A stretch of DNA of 7,381 nt from contig JAGRHE010000147.1 of NCBI GenBank assembly GCA_020445165.1, forward strand, positions 1 to 7,381. The letters run 5' to 3'. This document shows positions 1 to 6,462 of this stretch, in pieces. This DNA comes from Gammaproteobacteria bacterium (lineage in GTDB: Bacteria; Pseudomonadota; Gammaproteobacteria; Chromatiales; Sedimenticolaceae). A program made the position numbers and the translations under genes. The notes below the pieces were generated by a model. The model was given only the letters and a program-made list of their open reading frames with translations. It had not been told where the DNA came from and did no database searches. Positions within the stretch are counted from its first letter, which is position 1; each line of letters opens with the position of its first letter.

Positions 1-309
1 GACCGTGTTGTTGAGGTCCTTGGCCGCGCGGTACACCCAGGACCGCTCGGCCCGGTTGAACGGCAGTTCCTCGCGATCCATGGCGAAGAAGTACTGGCGG
101 AAGAATTCACCCAGGTGTTCGAAGAAATAGCGGAAGCGCCCGATCACCGGGTAGTTGCGGCGGATCGCGTGCCGGGTCTGGGTGACATCGAGAATATAGG
201 CAACCACGGCCCACAACAGCAATGAACCCACGATCAGGATAAAGGCGGCGACGAACACCTCGAGACTGGTGATCAGGAAGCTGCCAAAGCGGTCCGACAT
301 GTCTTGCAT
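1..309 (-). CDS. FMN-binding glutamate synthase family protein, N-terminal part (runs off left edge)
   Basis: Read right to left, about 103 residues are visible and the rest lies beyond position 1. Seen: a short polar start, one membrane segment (about residues 13-37, core FVAAFILIVGSLLLWAVVAY), then a basic and aromatic stretch containing HAIRRNYPVIGRFRYFF, GEFFRQYFFAMDREELPFNR and RSWVYRAAKDLNNTV. By family knowledge, this block precedes the FMN/Fe-S glutamate synthase domain in stand-alone GltB-like proteins, which resemble the synthase half of glutamate synthase but lack the glutaminase domain. The exact substrate of this group is uncertain, and the catalytic domain is outside the window. 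Start choice: ATG at 309 and ATG at 300 are in frame (MQDMSDRF). Neither has a strong ribosome site; 309 is slightly preferred because a purine-rich AAGAAAAA lies about 7 bases upstream. It is on the same strand as the efflux operon, 156 bp after it, so co-transcription is possible but unproven. Confidence 0.85.
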   Translation of the reverse strand, partial: MQDMSDRFGSFLITSLEVFVAAFILIVGSLLLWAVVAYILDVTQTRHAIRRNYPVIGRFRYFFEHLGEFFRQYFFAMDREELPFNRAERSWVYRAAKDLNNTV

Positions 310-465
310 CGATGATTTTTCTTGCTTGCACCATTGACCAGGAGACCGGAGCGGTGCGTGAAAACATGCGCACGCTGCCGGGGTTCGTTAGAGCATAGTC
401 GCTGTATCGGCCGCGCCGGTGGCAGCCTTACCGTGCGCTTTTGTCGCGGGCGCCGTTATCCCAAC
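310..465. other. Intergenic gap between RND permease and glutamate-synthase-like gene
   Basis: No gene and no convincing intrinsic terminator after the permease stop. On the minus strand, TATGCT (397 to 392) could be a -10 box for the downstream gene, but no good -35 box sits 16-18 bases upstream of it, so this is only a weak promoter candidate. Short GC-rich self-complementary stretches around 410-460 are not clearly beyond what such base composition gives. Confidence 0.3.
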
Positions 466-3400
466 CTATGCGTCGGCCGGTCGCGGTTTACGTGCCAGGT
501 GGCTGCGCCCCATAAACAGGCGGAACAGCAGCGGGATCACGACCAGTGTCAGCACGGTCGAAAAGGCGAGGCCCCAGACGATCGCCGTGGCCACCGGTCC
601 CCAGACCAGTGATTTTCCGCCCAGACCTGTGGCCAGCGAGAACAGGCCGGCAATGGTCGTCAGTGAGGTGATCAGGATCGGGATGACCCGGCGCCGGGCC
701 GCGTAGATCGTGGCATGCAGCACGCTCATGCCGGCCGCCAGGCGCTGGTTGCCGGCTGAGATCAGCACGATCGCTGCGTTGACCGCGATGCCGGCCAGGG
801 CGACGACGCCGTACAGTGTGTACAGGCTGAGTGGGTTACCGGAGACCAGTAGGCCGTAGGTCACGCCGATGAAGGCCATGACCACGGTCGACAGGATCAT
901 CAATGGCTGGAAGTAGCTGCCGAACTGGGTGCCGAGAATGGCATACATGACCCCCAGCCCGAATACGAACAGGATGACGATCGAATCCAGGCTCTCTTCG
1001 ATGTCGTCGAGTTCGCCCGAGTAATCGAGATCGATTGACGGGTGGCGTTCCCGTATCGCCTGCCAGGCCTCGGCAACCAGCCGGTTGGCGGTCACGGTGT
1101 CAATCTGGCCGCTCTCAATGTCTGCCTCGACCGTGATCGCGCGGCGGAAATTGTAGTGGCGGATGTTGCCCAGGCTCTGCTGTCGGCTGATCTGTGCCAG
1201 GTCGCGCAGCGCGATGCTGCCGCCGTCGGCCACGGGCAGGCGGAAATCGAGCAGGGCAGCGATGTCCTGGCGTTGCGTCGTCTGTGCCAGCACACGCACC
1301 TCGAGTTTCTCGCCGGCATCGCGCATGTCGGTGACGACCAGGCCGTCGACGATCAGCAGCAGTGCCCGACCGACCTCGGCCGGGTTGAGCCCGGCACGGG
1401 TGACCGCGTCGGTATCGAAGCGCAGCACCAGCTCCGGGCGGCCGCGGTCGGCATCGTCCTCGATGTCTTTCAGGCCTGGAATGTCGCGCATGATCGTGAA
1501 CAGGTCGTCGGCTGCGGCACGAATGTCACTGTAGGCATCACCGCGCACCTTGATGCTGATCGGCTTGGCGGTCGGCGGTCCGCCGGTCAGGCGCAGGAAC
1601 GATACGCGCATCGGCGCGGCGACATCGGTGACCTTCGCGCGCATGTCTTCGATCATGTCCTCGACGCTGCGCAGTTCCGGCGTCAACGGGTTGAGGCCGA
1701 CCAGGATCTGGCCGAGGTGTTCGCCGAGACGCTGTTCGGTCTGCGTGAACATGCTGCCGGCGTAGCTGAGTATCGCGCGCACCTCGCCATCGCGGACATG
1801 ACGGCGGACGATGTGTTCGATCGCTTGCACCTGCTGCAAGGTGCCGGACAGCGGCGTGTCGGGTGGCATCTCGACGTTGACGTAGAACAGGCGGATCGTG
1901 TCGGCGGCAAAGAAATCCGCCTTTACCCGTTCGGTGGCAATGGCGCCGATCGCCCCGGCGAGTAACAGCAGCACCAGCAGCAGGGTCAGCCAGCGATGGC
2001 GCAGTGCTTTGACCAGCAGGCGTACGTAGCGGATCTGCAGACCATGCGTGAAGCGTTCGCGCAATCGTTGCACGCGACCGGGCCGGTCGAAGTTGACGCC
2101 GGCGGCGATCACGTGTGCCGGCAGCATCCAGAATGCCTCGAGCAGTGACAGCGCCAACGCGATGATGACCACGGTCGGCACCACGCGCATGAAATCACCC
2201 AGGATGCCAGGCAGCAGGATCAGCGGGCCGAACGCCGCCATCGTGGTCAGTACGGCTGCCGTGACCGGTGCCGCCACCTCGCGCATGGTCGCCAGCGAGG
2301 CGGTCATAGGCTCGATGCCATGGCGCAGGCGGTGATAGATGCCTTCGGCCACGACCACGGCATCGTCGACCAGCATGCCGAGGACGATGACCACGCCCAG
2401 CAACACCATCACGTTCAATGTCTCGCCGGTGGTCGCCAGTACCCAGAAGGTACCGGCGAGGATGAACGGGATACCGATCGAGGTCAGCAGCGCGATTCGC
2501 GAGCCGAGAAACAGCCAGGTGACCAGCAGTACCAGGCCGAGACCGATCAGTGCGTTGTTTTGCATCAGCCCGATCGCATTGCGGGTCGGGATCGTCTGGT
2601 CGTCGATCAATACCAGCTCAACGCCGGTGGTCCCACTCAGCGTGTTGCGTTGATCGATGTAGATCTTGAGCCGTTCGATCAGGTCCAGGGTGTTGGTGCG
2701 CGCCTGCTTGACGACGGCCAACAGCACAGCCGGCCGGCCGTCGTAGCGCGTCAGCTGGCTGGCCTCTGCGGTCGAGCGCTCGATACGGGCGACGTCGCTG
2801 AGCAGGACCTCGCCGCTGGCACCGATCACGGTGCGCGACGCCAGTCCCTCGGGATCGGCGTCGGAACCGACCAGCCGCACCAGCCAGTTCTGCCCGCCAA
2901 GCCGGGCATCACCGGCGGCGATGTCCTGAAAGAATGCGCTGACCGTGTCGGCAACCTGGTTGGGAGTCAGGCGCAGTGCCTCGAGCGTCGCCGGGTCGAA
3001 CAGCACCTGCAGTTCGGGCTCCGGCAGACCAATGGCGTCGACCCGGTCCACGCCGCCGATACGTTCCAGTGACTTGCGCACGTTGCGCGCCTGGCGGCGC
3101 AGGTTCTCGTCCATGCCCTGGCCGACCACGGCCAGGGTCGCCGACGGAAAGCCGTTGGCACTGGTGATCTCGAGGATCTCGGGGTCCTCGGCGGCCTCAG
3201 GCAGTTCGTCCTGCTTGTTCTGGATCTCGCGCCGCAGGTCATTCATGCGCCGGTCGAAGGTGCGCTGATCGACGTCTTCGAAACGGATCAGGATGCTGGA
3301 TACCGATTCGCGGCTGTTGGACGACATGAACTTCACGTCCTGCAGCTTGCGCAAGGCATCTTCCAGCGGGTCGGTGACCTTGCTCTCGATATCCTCGGCC

Positions 3401-3564
3401 GAGGCACCCGGCAGAACGGTGGTGATGATGATCCAGTTGAAGTTGATGGTCGGGTCCTGCTGCCGCGGCATGGCGAGGTAGGACAGGCTGCCAACCACCA
3501 GGACCAGCACGAAGGTCAGGTTGGCCAGTACATGGTTGCGCAGCAGGGCAGGGTATAGGCCCAA
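466..3564 (-). CDS. RND efflux transporter permease subunit (HAE1/AcrB-like family)
   Basis: Inner-membrane proton-driven exporter, 1032 residues, the usual full length for AcrB-type permeases. By eye it has the standard plan: TM1 (about 11-31), a large periplasmic loop (32-332), TM2-TM6 (333-482), TM7 (524-543), a second periplasmic loop (545-860) and TM8-TM12 (861-1015). TM4 carries the paired aspartates D400-D401 in GMLVDDAVVVAE, the proton-relay residues of the family. In TM10, GIAVNAAIVL places N929 where AcrB has its relay lysine (K940). R959 and T966 in TM11 appear to match AcrB R971 and T978. Periplasmic motif PGASAEDIESKVTDPLE is typical. The start codon is TTG: it gives a complete TM1 and has GGAG seven bases upstream, whereas the next Met (residue 32) would remove TM1. 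It lies four bases after the adaptor stop, so translation is probably coupled. Substrate cannot be read from sequence. Confidence 0.95.
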   Translation of the reverse strand: MGLYPALLRNHVLANLTFVLVLVVGSLSYLAMPRQQDPTINFNWIIITTVLPGASAEDIESKVTDPLEDALRKLQDVKFMSSNSRESVSSILIRFEDVDQRTFDRRMNDLRREIQNKQDELPEAAEDPEILEITSANGFPSATLAVVGQGMDENLRRQARNVRKSLERIGGVDRVDAIGLPEPELQVLFDPATLEALRLTPNQVADTVSAFFQDIAAGDARLGGQNWLVRLVGSDADPEGLASRTVIGASGEVLLSDVARIERSTAEASQLTRYDGRPAVLLAVVKQARTNTLDLIERLKIYIDQRNTLSGTTGVELVLIDDQTIPTRNAIGLMQNNALIGLGLVLLVTWLFLGSRIALLTSIGIPFILAGTFWVLATTGETLNVMVLLGVVIVLGMLVDDAVVVAEGIYHRLRHGIEPMTASLATMREVAAPVTAAVLTTMAAFGPLILLPGILGDFMRVVPTVVIIALALSLLEAFWMLPAHVIAAGVNFDRPGRVQRLRERFTHGLQIRYVRLLVKALRHRWLTLLLVLLLLAGAIGAIATERVKADFFAADTIRLFYVNVEMPPDTPLSGTLQQVQAIEHIVRRHVRDGEVRAILSYAGSMFTQTEQRLGEHLGQILVGLNPLTPELRSVEDMIEDMRAKVTDVAAPMRVSFLRLTGGPPTAKPISIKVRGDAYSDIRAAADDLFTIMRDIPGLKDIEDDADRGRPELVLRFDTDAVTRAGLNPAEVGRALLLIVDGLVVTDMRDAGEKLEVRVLAQTTQRQDIAALLDFRLPVADGGSIALRDLAQISRQQSLGNIRHYNFRRAITVEADIESGQIDTVTANRLVAEAWQAIRERHPSIDLDYSGELDDIEESLDSIVILFVFGLGVMYAILGTQFGSYFQPLMILSTVVMAFIGVTYGLLVSGNPLSLYTLYGVVALAGIAVNAAIVLISAGNQRLAAGMSVLHATIYAARRRVIPILITSLTTIAGLFSLATGLGGKSLVWGPVATAIVWGLAFSTVLTLVVIPLLFRLFMGRSHLARKPRPADA

Positions 3565-3568
3565 GACG

Positions 3569-4615
3569 TTACTCCGCTTCGCCGATCACACGTACCGGGT
3601 CACCATCGCTGAGGCGTTGCCGGCCATCGGTGATCAGCCGTGTCGCCGGGTCGAGCTGGACGACCGCCGGGCGGCCGTCCTGTGCATCTGCCAGGGCCAC
3701 GAAGGTGGCCACATCGTCACGCAGGATGAATACCCCGAGCCTGCCATCGCGCCGCACCAGCAGGTCGGCCGGCAGCAGGGTCTCGCCACCCAGCCATTGC
3801 ACGCGGCCCGCGCTGCCCGGGTCTGCTGCCTGCTGCTCGAACAGCAGGCGCGCCTCGCGGGTGCGGGTGGCGCTGTCGATCTGCGGCAGCATGGTGCGCA
3901 GTGCCAGGGGATGGCTTTCGCCGTTGATCTCGAAGGTGATGCGTGTGGCCTTGCGCAGGCTGGTGACCTGGTCGTGGCGCAGTGCGACGCTGACTTCCTG
4001 TCCGTCGCGCTCGACCAGGTCGACGATCGCTCTGCCGCGTGTCGCATAGTCACCCAGGCTTGCGTGGCGCCGGGTGACGACGCCGCTGATCGGTGAGCGC
4101 AGGGTGCAGTGATCGACATCGATCTGCGCCAGTAACCGCTGCTGCTCACGCAACGCCAGGTCGGCACTGGCCGCGGCCAGCTCTGTCCGGCGCTGCTGCA
4201 GCAACTCGTCGCTGATGCTCTTGCTGCGACCGAGGTCGCGTGCGCGTTCGAGCTGGGCGGCGGCGAAACCACGCTGCGCCATGCTGCGCTCGACCTCGGC
4301 CCGCGCGCTGGCCAGGCTGGCCTCGGTGCGTCGGCAGTCGAATCGGGCCAGCTCGGTGCCGGCCACTACCGGATCACCGACGTCGACCGGGAGTTCGACG
4401 ATCCGGGCATCGATCTCGGCGGCGATCTGCGGTGCATGACGGGCGACGACGACTGCTGGGGCACTGTTCAGTGGTGCCTCGGCAATAGCGGCCAGGTCGA
4501 TCACGCGCACCGGCAGCGGTAGGTCGGCGGCATGCGTGAAGCCGATTGTCCACAGCAGCAGGGCCAGTGTGACGGCTTTATGGGTGCGGCTTTGCCTGCG
4601 GGAAACCTTGTTCAT
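3569..4615 (-). CDS. RND efflux periplasmic adaptor subunit (membrane fusion protein)
   Basis: 348 residues, somewhat short for the family. It bridges an inner-membrane RND pump and an outer-membrane channel in the periplasm. Seen: a basic N-terminus and hydrophobic core (VTLALLLWTIGF) ending THAAD, a signal peptide probably cleaved near residues 29-30. There is no lipobox cysteine, so it is likely not a lipoprotein, unlike AcrA. Next come the first half of the lipoyl-like domain (about 62-93, with VGDPVVAGTELARFD), an Ala/Arg/Glu-rich helical hairpin (about 96-165), the second lipoyl half (168-201, with LRSPISGVVTRRHASLGDY), a beta-barrel region (about 205-260) and a membrane-proximal domain (about 280-346). 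The ATG at 4615 has only a weak AGG-type ribosome site. It is the first gene of the operon, directly upstream of the permease. No TolC-type gene or regulator is adjacent, so the channel must be encoded elsewhere. Two cysteines are present (C94, C170). Confidence 0.93.
   Translation of the reverse strand: MNKVSRRQSRTHKAVTLALLLWTIGFTHAADLPLPVRVIDLAAIAEAPLNSAPAVVVARHAPQIAAEIDARIVELPVDVGDPVVAGTELARFDCRRTEASLASARAEVERSMAQRGFAAAQLERARDLGRSKSISDELLQQRRTELAAASADLALREQQRLLAQIDVDHCTLRSPISGVVTRRHASLGDYATRGRAIVDLVERDGQEVSVALRHDQVTSLRKATRITFEINGESHPLALRTMLPQIDSATRTREARLLFEQQAADPGSAGRVQWLGGETLLPADLLVRRDGRLGVFILRDDVATFVALADAQDGRPAVVQLDPATRLITDGRQRLSDGDPVRVIGEAE
3572..3575 (-). promoter_or_regulatory. Ribosome binding site deciding the TTG start of the RND permease
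   Basis: GGAG on the minus strand, inside the last two codons of the adaptor gene, seven bases before the TTG at 3564. No ATG or GTG start in the same frame lies between the adaptor end and TM1, so this site supports the unusual start and suggests translational coupling to the adaptor. Confidence 0.7.
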
Positions 4616-4720
4616 GGCGCCTAGGATACGATGATTCGACGACCACTGCGGGTCTCGGTCAGACGAATAAAAAGATTAGCCGGATCAAGTGCTTGGTGAA
4701 GATCGTGGTGGGCCGTCCGA

Positions 4721-4788
4721 GTGCCGGGGAAGGTGCGGCAGGGCGCTGCCCCTGCAATCAAGAACCGGCACCGCCCGCCGCTATTGCA
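4721..4788 (+). promoter_or_regulatory. Possible structured 5' leader of the HDOD gene
   Basis: Three sets of complementary segments are visible. GTGCCGG (4721-4727) pairs perfectly with CCGGCAC (4765-4771). Nested inside, GCAGGG (4738-4743) pairs with CCCTGC (4750-4755) around a six-base loop. TGCAAT (4753-4758) pairs with ATTGCA (4783-4788), interleaving with the outer stem as in a pseudoknot and sharing TGC with the inner hairpin, so those two helices exclude each other. The segment GGGGAAGGTGCGG...GCTGCCCCTGCAA loosely resembles the core of cobalamin riboswitches, but I cannot find their 3' half convincingly. If transcribed, it would lie 50 bases before the HDOD start. An RNA function is inference; high GC content can produce some of this by chance. 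Confidence 0.35.
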
Positions 4789-4828
4789 AGGACCGTTCGA
4801 CGTTACCGACGGATGCAGTCTCATACAG

Positions 4829-4832
4829 GGAG
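4829..4832 (+). promoter_or_regulatory. Ribosome binding site of the HDOD gene
   Basis: GGAG within AGGGAG, eight bases before the ATG at 4841. It favours this ATG over an in-frame GTG at 4721, which lacks such a site and would add 40 residues unlike anything expected before an HDOD domain. Confidence 0.75.
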
Positions 4833-4840
4833 CCGGAGTC

Positions 4841-5698
4841 ATGAGTTCGCCACTTTCGTACGAAGCCACCAGCGAGATCCTGCAGTCGATCCGAATTCCC
4901 TCCGCACCGGCGGCATTCATGGATCTGCACGCACTGATGCAGCAGGACGAGCCGGACATCGATGCCGTTGCCGCAACCATCTCGCGCGACCCCGGATTAT
5001 CGGCCCTGGTGCTGAAGACGCTGAATTCCCCGTTCTTCGGTCTGCGCACGAAGGTCACGTCGATTCGCCAGGCGACCGTGCTGCTCGGCCTGCTCAATAT
5101 CGGCAACATCGTCGCCGGTCTGGCATTGCAGCGGGCGATGGAAGAGTCCGGGGGACCGACACCCGATCACTACTGGGAATCCCCGATGAACATCGGCATG
5201 GTGGCAGCGCGCCTGGCGCAACGGCTGCCGGGTTTCAGCGCTGACGAAGCTTACATGCTGGGCTTGTTCCACAATGTCGGCATCCCGCTGATGATGGAAC
5301 GTTTTCCCGACTACCTGGTGGTGTTGCGGGAATCCGATTGCGTCGCCAATGCAGTCACCGCCTGCGAAGAGGAACACTACAGCACCCACCATGCCGTGGT
5401 CGGCTATTTCGTTTCGCGTTCCTGGGGGTTGCCCGAACATATCAGCGAGCTGATCCTGCGTCATCACGATGTCGAGGAGGTATTCGCCGAGAGTGAAGGC
5501 GCGATGACCCACAAGGGCACACTGCTGGCGGCACTGAAGATGGCCGAGTACATCGACAGTGTCTACTGGGGGCGCACCGACGATCCGGAATGGCAGCGCT
5601 GCGGCGCCGCGGTGCTCGCTTACGTCGGCATCAGTCCGCCGGATTTTGCCGACCTGGTCGAAGACATGGTCGACATGCTTTCGCGCAACGCGGCTTGA
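4841..5698 (+). CDS. HDOD domain-containing signalling protein
   Basis: 285 residues, cytoplasmic, no signal peptide or membrane segment. The HDOD domain spans about residues 11-212. Seen: LQSIRIPSAPAAFMDLHALM, ISRDPGLSALVLKTLNSPFFG, SIRQATVLLGLLNIGNIV, GLFHNVGIPLM, the THHAVVGYF...SWGLPEHISELILRHHD segment, and H208-H209. The position that gives the family its HD name reads H144-N145, so the metal-binding Asp is replaced by Asn and phosphohydrolase activity is unlikely. By family knowledge, HDOD proteins usually act as non-catalytic signalling or output modules in motility, biofilm and nucleotide-second-messenger control. The C-terminal ~70 residues are helical-looking and match no second domain I recognise (no GGDEF, EAL or receiver). 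The ATG at 4841 has a good ribosome site. It is divergent from the efflux operon and 57 bp upstream of a lipoprotein gene on the same strand. Confidence 0.93.
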   Translation: MSSPLSYEATSEILQSIRIPSAPAAFMDLHALMQQDEPDIDAVAATISRDPGLSALVLKTLNSPFFGLRTKVTSIRQATVLLGLLNIGNIVAGLALQRAMEESGGPTPDHYWESPMNIGMVAARLAQRLPGFSADEAYMLGLFHNVGIPLMMERFPDYLVVLRESDCVANAVTACEEEHYSTHHAVVGYFVSRSWGLPEHISELILRHHDVEEVFAESEGAMTHKGTLLAALKMAEYIDSVYWGRTDDPEWQRCGAAVLAYVGISPPDFADLVEDMVDMLSRNAA

Positions 5699-5755
5699 CC
5701 GCGCCCTCGCCGCAGGATTAGCGTTCCCGGCAGCAATTCACCTGCGGTGTGGATC

Positions 5756-6292
5756 ATGCGCCTCGTTTTCTGCCTCGTCTGGATTCCGCTGTTGGCCGCC
5801 TGCCAGGGTGGGGCGACGCTGCGCGACCCGCTCGGCGGCAGCTGGGTCGATCTGGCCGGTGCCACGCTGGCGCTGGTGCAGCCGCTGAAGGTTGATGCTG
5901 GCCGGGCGCGGGTGTTCGTACAAAACGGTGTCATGGTGCGCGGTTTCGATCACTACAGCCCGCACTGCGCGTTCGAGATCCGCTCGGTGGACCATGCCGG
6001 GGTCGAGATCCGGCCCGACGAGTTCCAGATCAGCCAGGTCAGCGGATCGTTGCAGCAGGTGGTCGCGCTGCCGCCCACCGGTCTGCAACGGGTGACGGCG
6101 GTCGCCGCATTCGGTGGCCATGACAGCAGTTACTACTATCTCGGTTATCACTTCATGCTGCGTTCACCGCGGCAACCCGAGGTGATGCGCATGAGCTGCT
6201 ACGGAGCCTATGCCCCACCCTACGAACTGCAGGCGCCGAACCTTGCAGAGATTCGCGCAACCTTGCATGGAATCGCCAGCATCGTCCGTTGA
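5756..6292 (+). CDS. Small lipoprotein of unknown function
   Basis: 178 residues. The N-terminus MRLVFCLVWIPLLAAC is a compact lipoprotein signal with lipobox LAAC, so C16 should be acylated and become the mature N-terminus. The residue after it is Gln, not Asp, which by E. coli rules would favour transport to the outer membrane. The mature part looks beta-rich and soluble: LAGATLALVQPLKVDAGRA, RVFVQNG, FDHYSPHCAFEIRS, a tyrosine cluster (SSYYYLGYHF) and a C-terminal EIRATLHGIASIV helix. C71 and C148 could form a disulphide. It reads like a conserved gammaproteobacterial hypothetical protein, but I cannot name a family or function. ATG at 5756 is chosen for its classic short lipoprotein n-region; a GTG at 5747 in the same frame would add three residues (MWI). 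Neither has a strong ribosome site. It lies 57 bp after the HDOD gene with no terminator seen, so co-transcription is plausible. Confidence 0.78.
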   Translation: MRLVFCLVWIPLLAACQGGATLRDPLGGSWVDLAGATLALVQPLKVDAGRARVFVQNGVMVRGFDHYSPHCAFEIRSVDHAGVEIRPDEFQISQVSGSLQQVVALPPTGLQRVTAVAAFGGHDSSYYYLGYHFMLRSPRQPEVMRMSCYGAYAPPYELQAPNLAEIRATLHGIASIVR

Positions 6293-6356
6293 GCGCCGGC
6301 GGCCGCTTCAGGGGACTTCAAAAAACGCCATCCATGGCATTCTTCTCTACGGAAAT

Positions 6357-6375
6357 CCGAAAACATCGATTTCGG
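6357..6375. repeat. Inverted repeat 1 in the convergent gap
   Basis: CCGAAA (6357-6362) and TTTCGG (6370-6375) form a perfect six-base-pair stem with a seven-base loop. Pairing can extend outward to GGAAA (6351-6355) with TTCC (6376-6379) if single bases bulge. Its right half is similar to the third hairpin at 6436-6461. On the plus strand a pyrimidine-rich stretch follows (TTCCCTTCATTTTC), so it could act as a poor terminator for the lipoprotein gene. Confidence 0.5.
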
Positions 6376-6384
6376 TTCCCTTCA

Positions 6385-6411
6385 TTTTCAATCGCTTGTC
6401 GCGATCGAAAA
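6385..6411. repeat. Inverted repeat 2 in the convergent gap
   Basis: Arms of eleven bases (6385-6395 and 6401-6411) with one mismatch (A6390 opposite C6406) around a five-base loop ttgtc. The outer part is TTTTC paired with GAAAA and the inner part ATCGC with GCGAT. The T-run comes before the stem and the A-run after it on either strand, the reverse of an intrinsic terminator, so a simple terminator role is unlikely. Confidence 0.6.
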
Positions 6412-6435
6412 CGGCGGTGTATCCCTGCACCACGC

Positions 6436-6461
6436 GGGAACTTCGATTTTTCGAAGTTCCC
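6436..6461. repeat. Inverted repeat 3: perfect 11-bp stem beside the CBS stop codon
   Basis: Left arm GGGAACTTCGA (6436-6446), loop TTTT (6447-6450), right arm TCGAAGTTCCC (6451-6461). The stem has no mismatch and ends one base from the stop codon of the CBS gene. It is well placed to end or protect the CBS transcript, and it also faces the lipoprotein transcript. No T-run follows the stem on either strand, so it is not a textbook Rho-independent terminator; a 3'-end stabilising hairpin or REP-like element are alternatives. Confidence 0.7.
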
Positions 6462-6462
6462 T

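Larger units (their letters stand above)
4616..4840. promoter_or_regulatory. Divergent intergenic region, adaptor-permease operon versus HDOD gene
   Basis: 225 bp between divergent starts, so promoters for both directions should be here. An A/T-rich patch at 4665-4678 (cgaataaaaagatt) is the most promoter-like part. On the minus strand, TTCACC and TAATCT are spaced 16 bases apart in this area, a poor match to sigma70 boxes. I could not identify an operator or a sigma54 site. The right half (4721 onward) is GC-rich and structured and is described separately. Confidence 0.4.

Noticed and set aside
1042..1965. 307-codon plus-strand open frame opposite the RND permease
   Set aside because: It lies wholly antisense to a clear RND gene. 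Its composition (His, Gln, Asp, Val and Ala-rich, no recognisable domain) is what the complement of GC-rich coding DNA produces.
2320..3072. 250-codon plus-strand open frame opposite the RND permease
   Set aside because: Same reason: a His/Gln/Asp-rich shadow of the permease codons without motif or ribosome site.
3521..4096. 191-codon plus-strand open frame across the adaptor-permease junction
   Set aside because: Antisense to two well-supported genes, with no recognisable product.
4721..4840. In-frame upstream extension of the HDOD gene from GTG at 4721
   Set aside because: The added 40 residues look non-coding (Pro/Arg/Gly-rich), there is no ribosome site at 4721, and the ATG at 4841 has a well-spaced GGAG.
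4621..5109. 162-codon minus-strand open frame across the divergent region and HDOD 5' end
   Set aside because: Mostly a shadow of the HDOD coding frame; no family resemblance.
6436..6461. Calling hairpin 3 a standard Rho-independent terminator
   Set aside because: The stem is strong but no run of T follows it on either strand, so it is listed as an inverted repeat.
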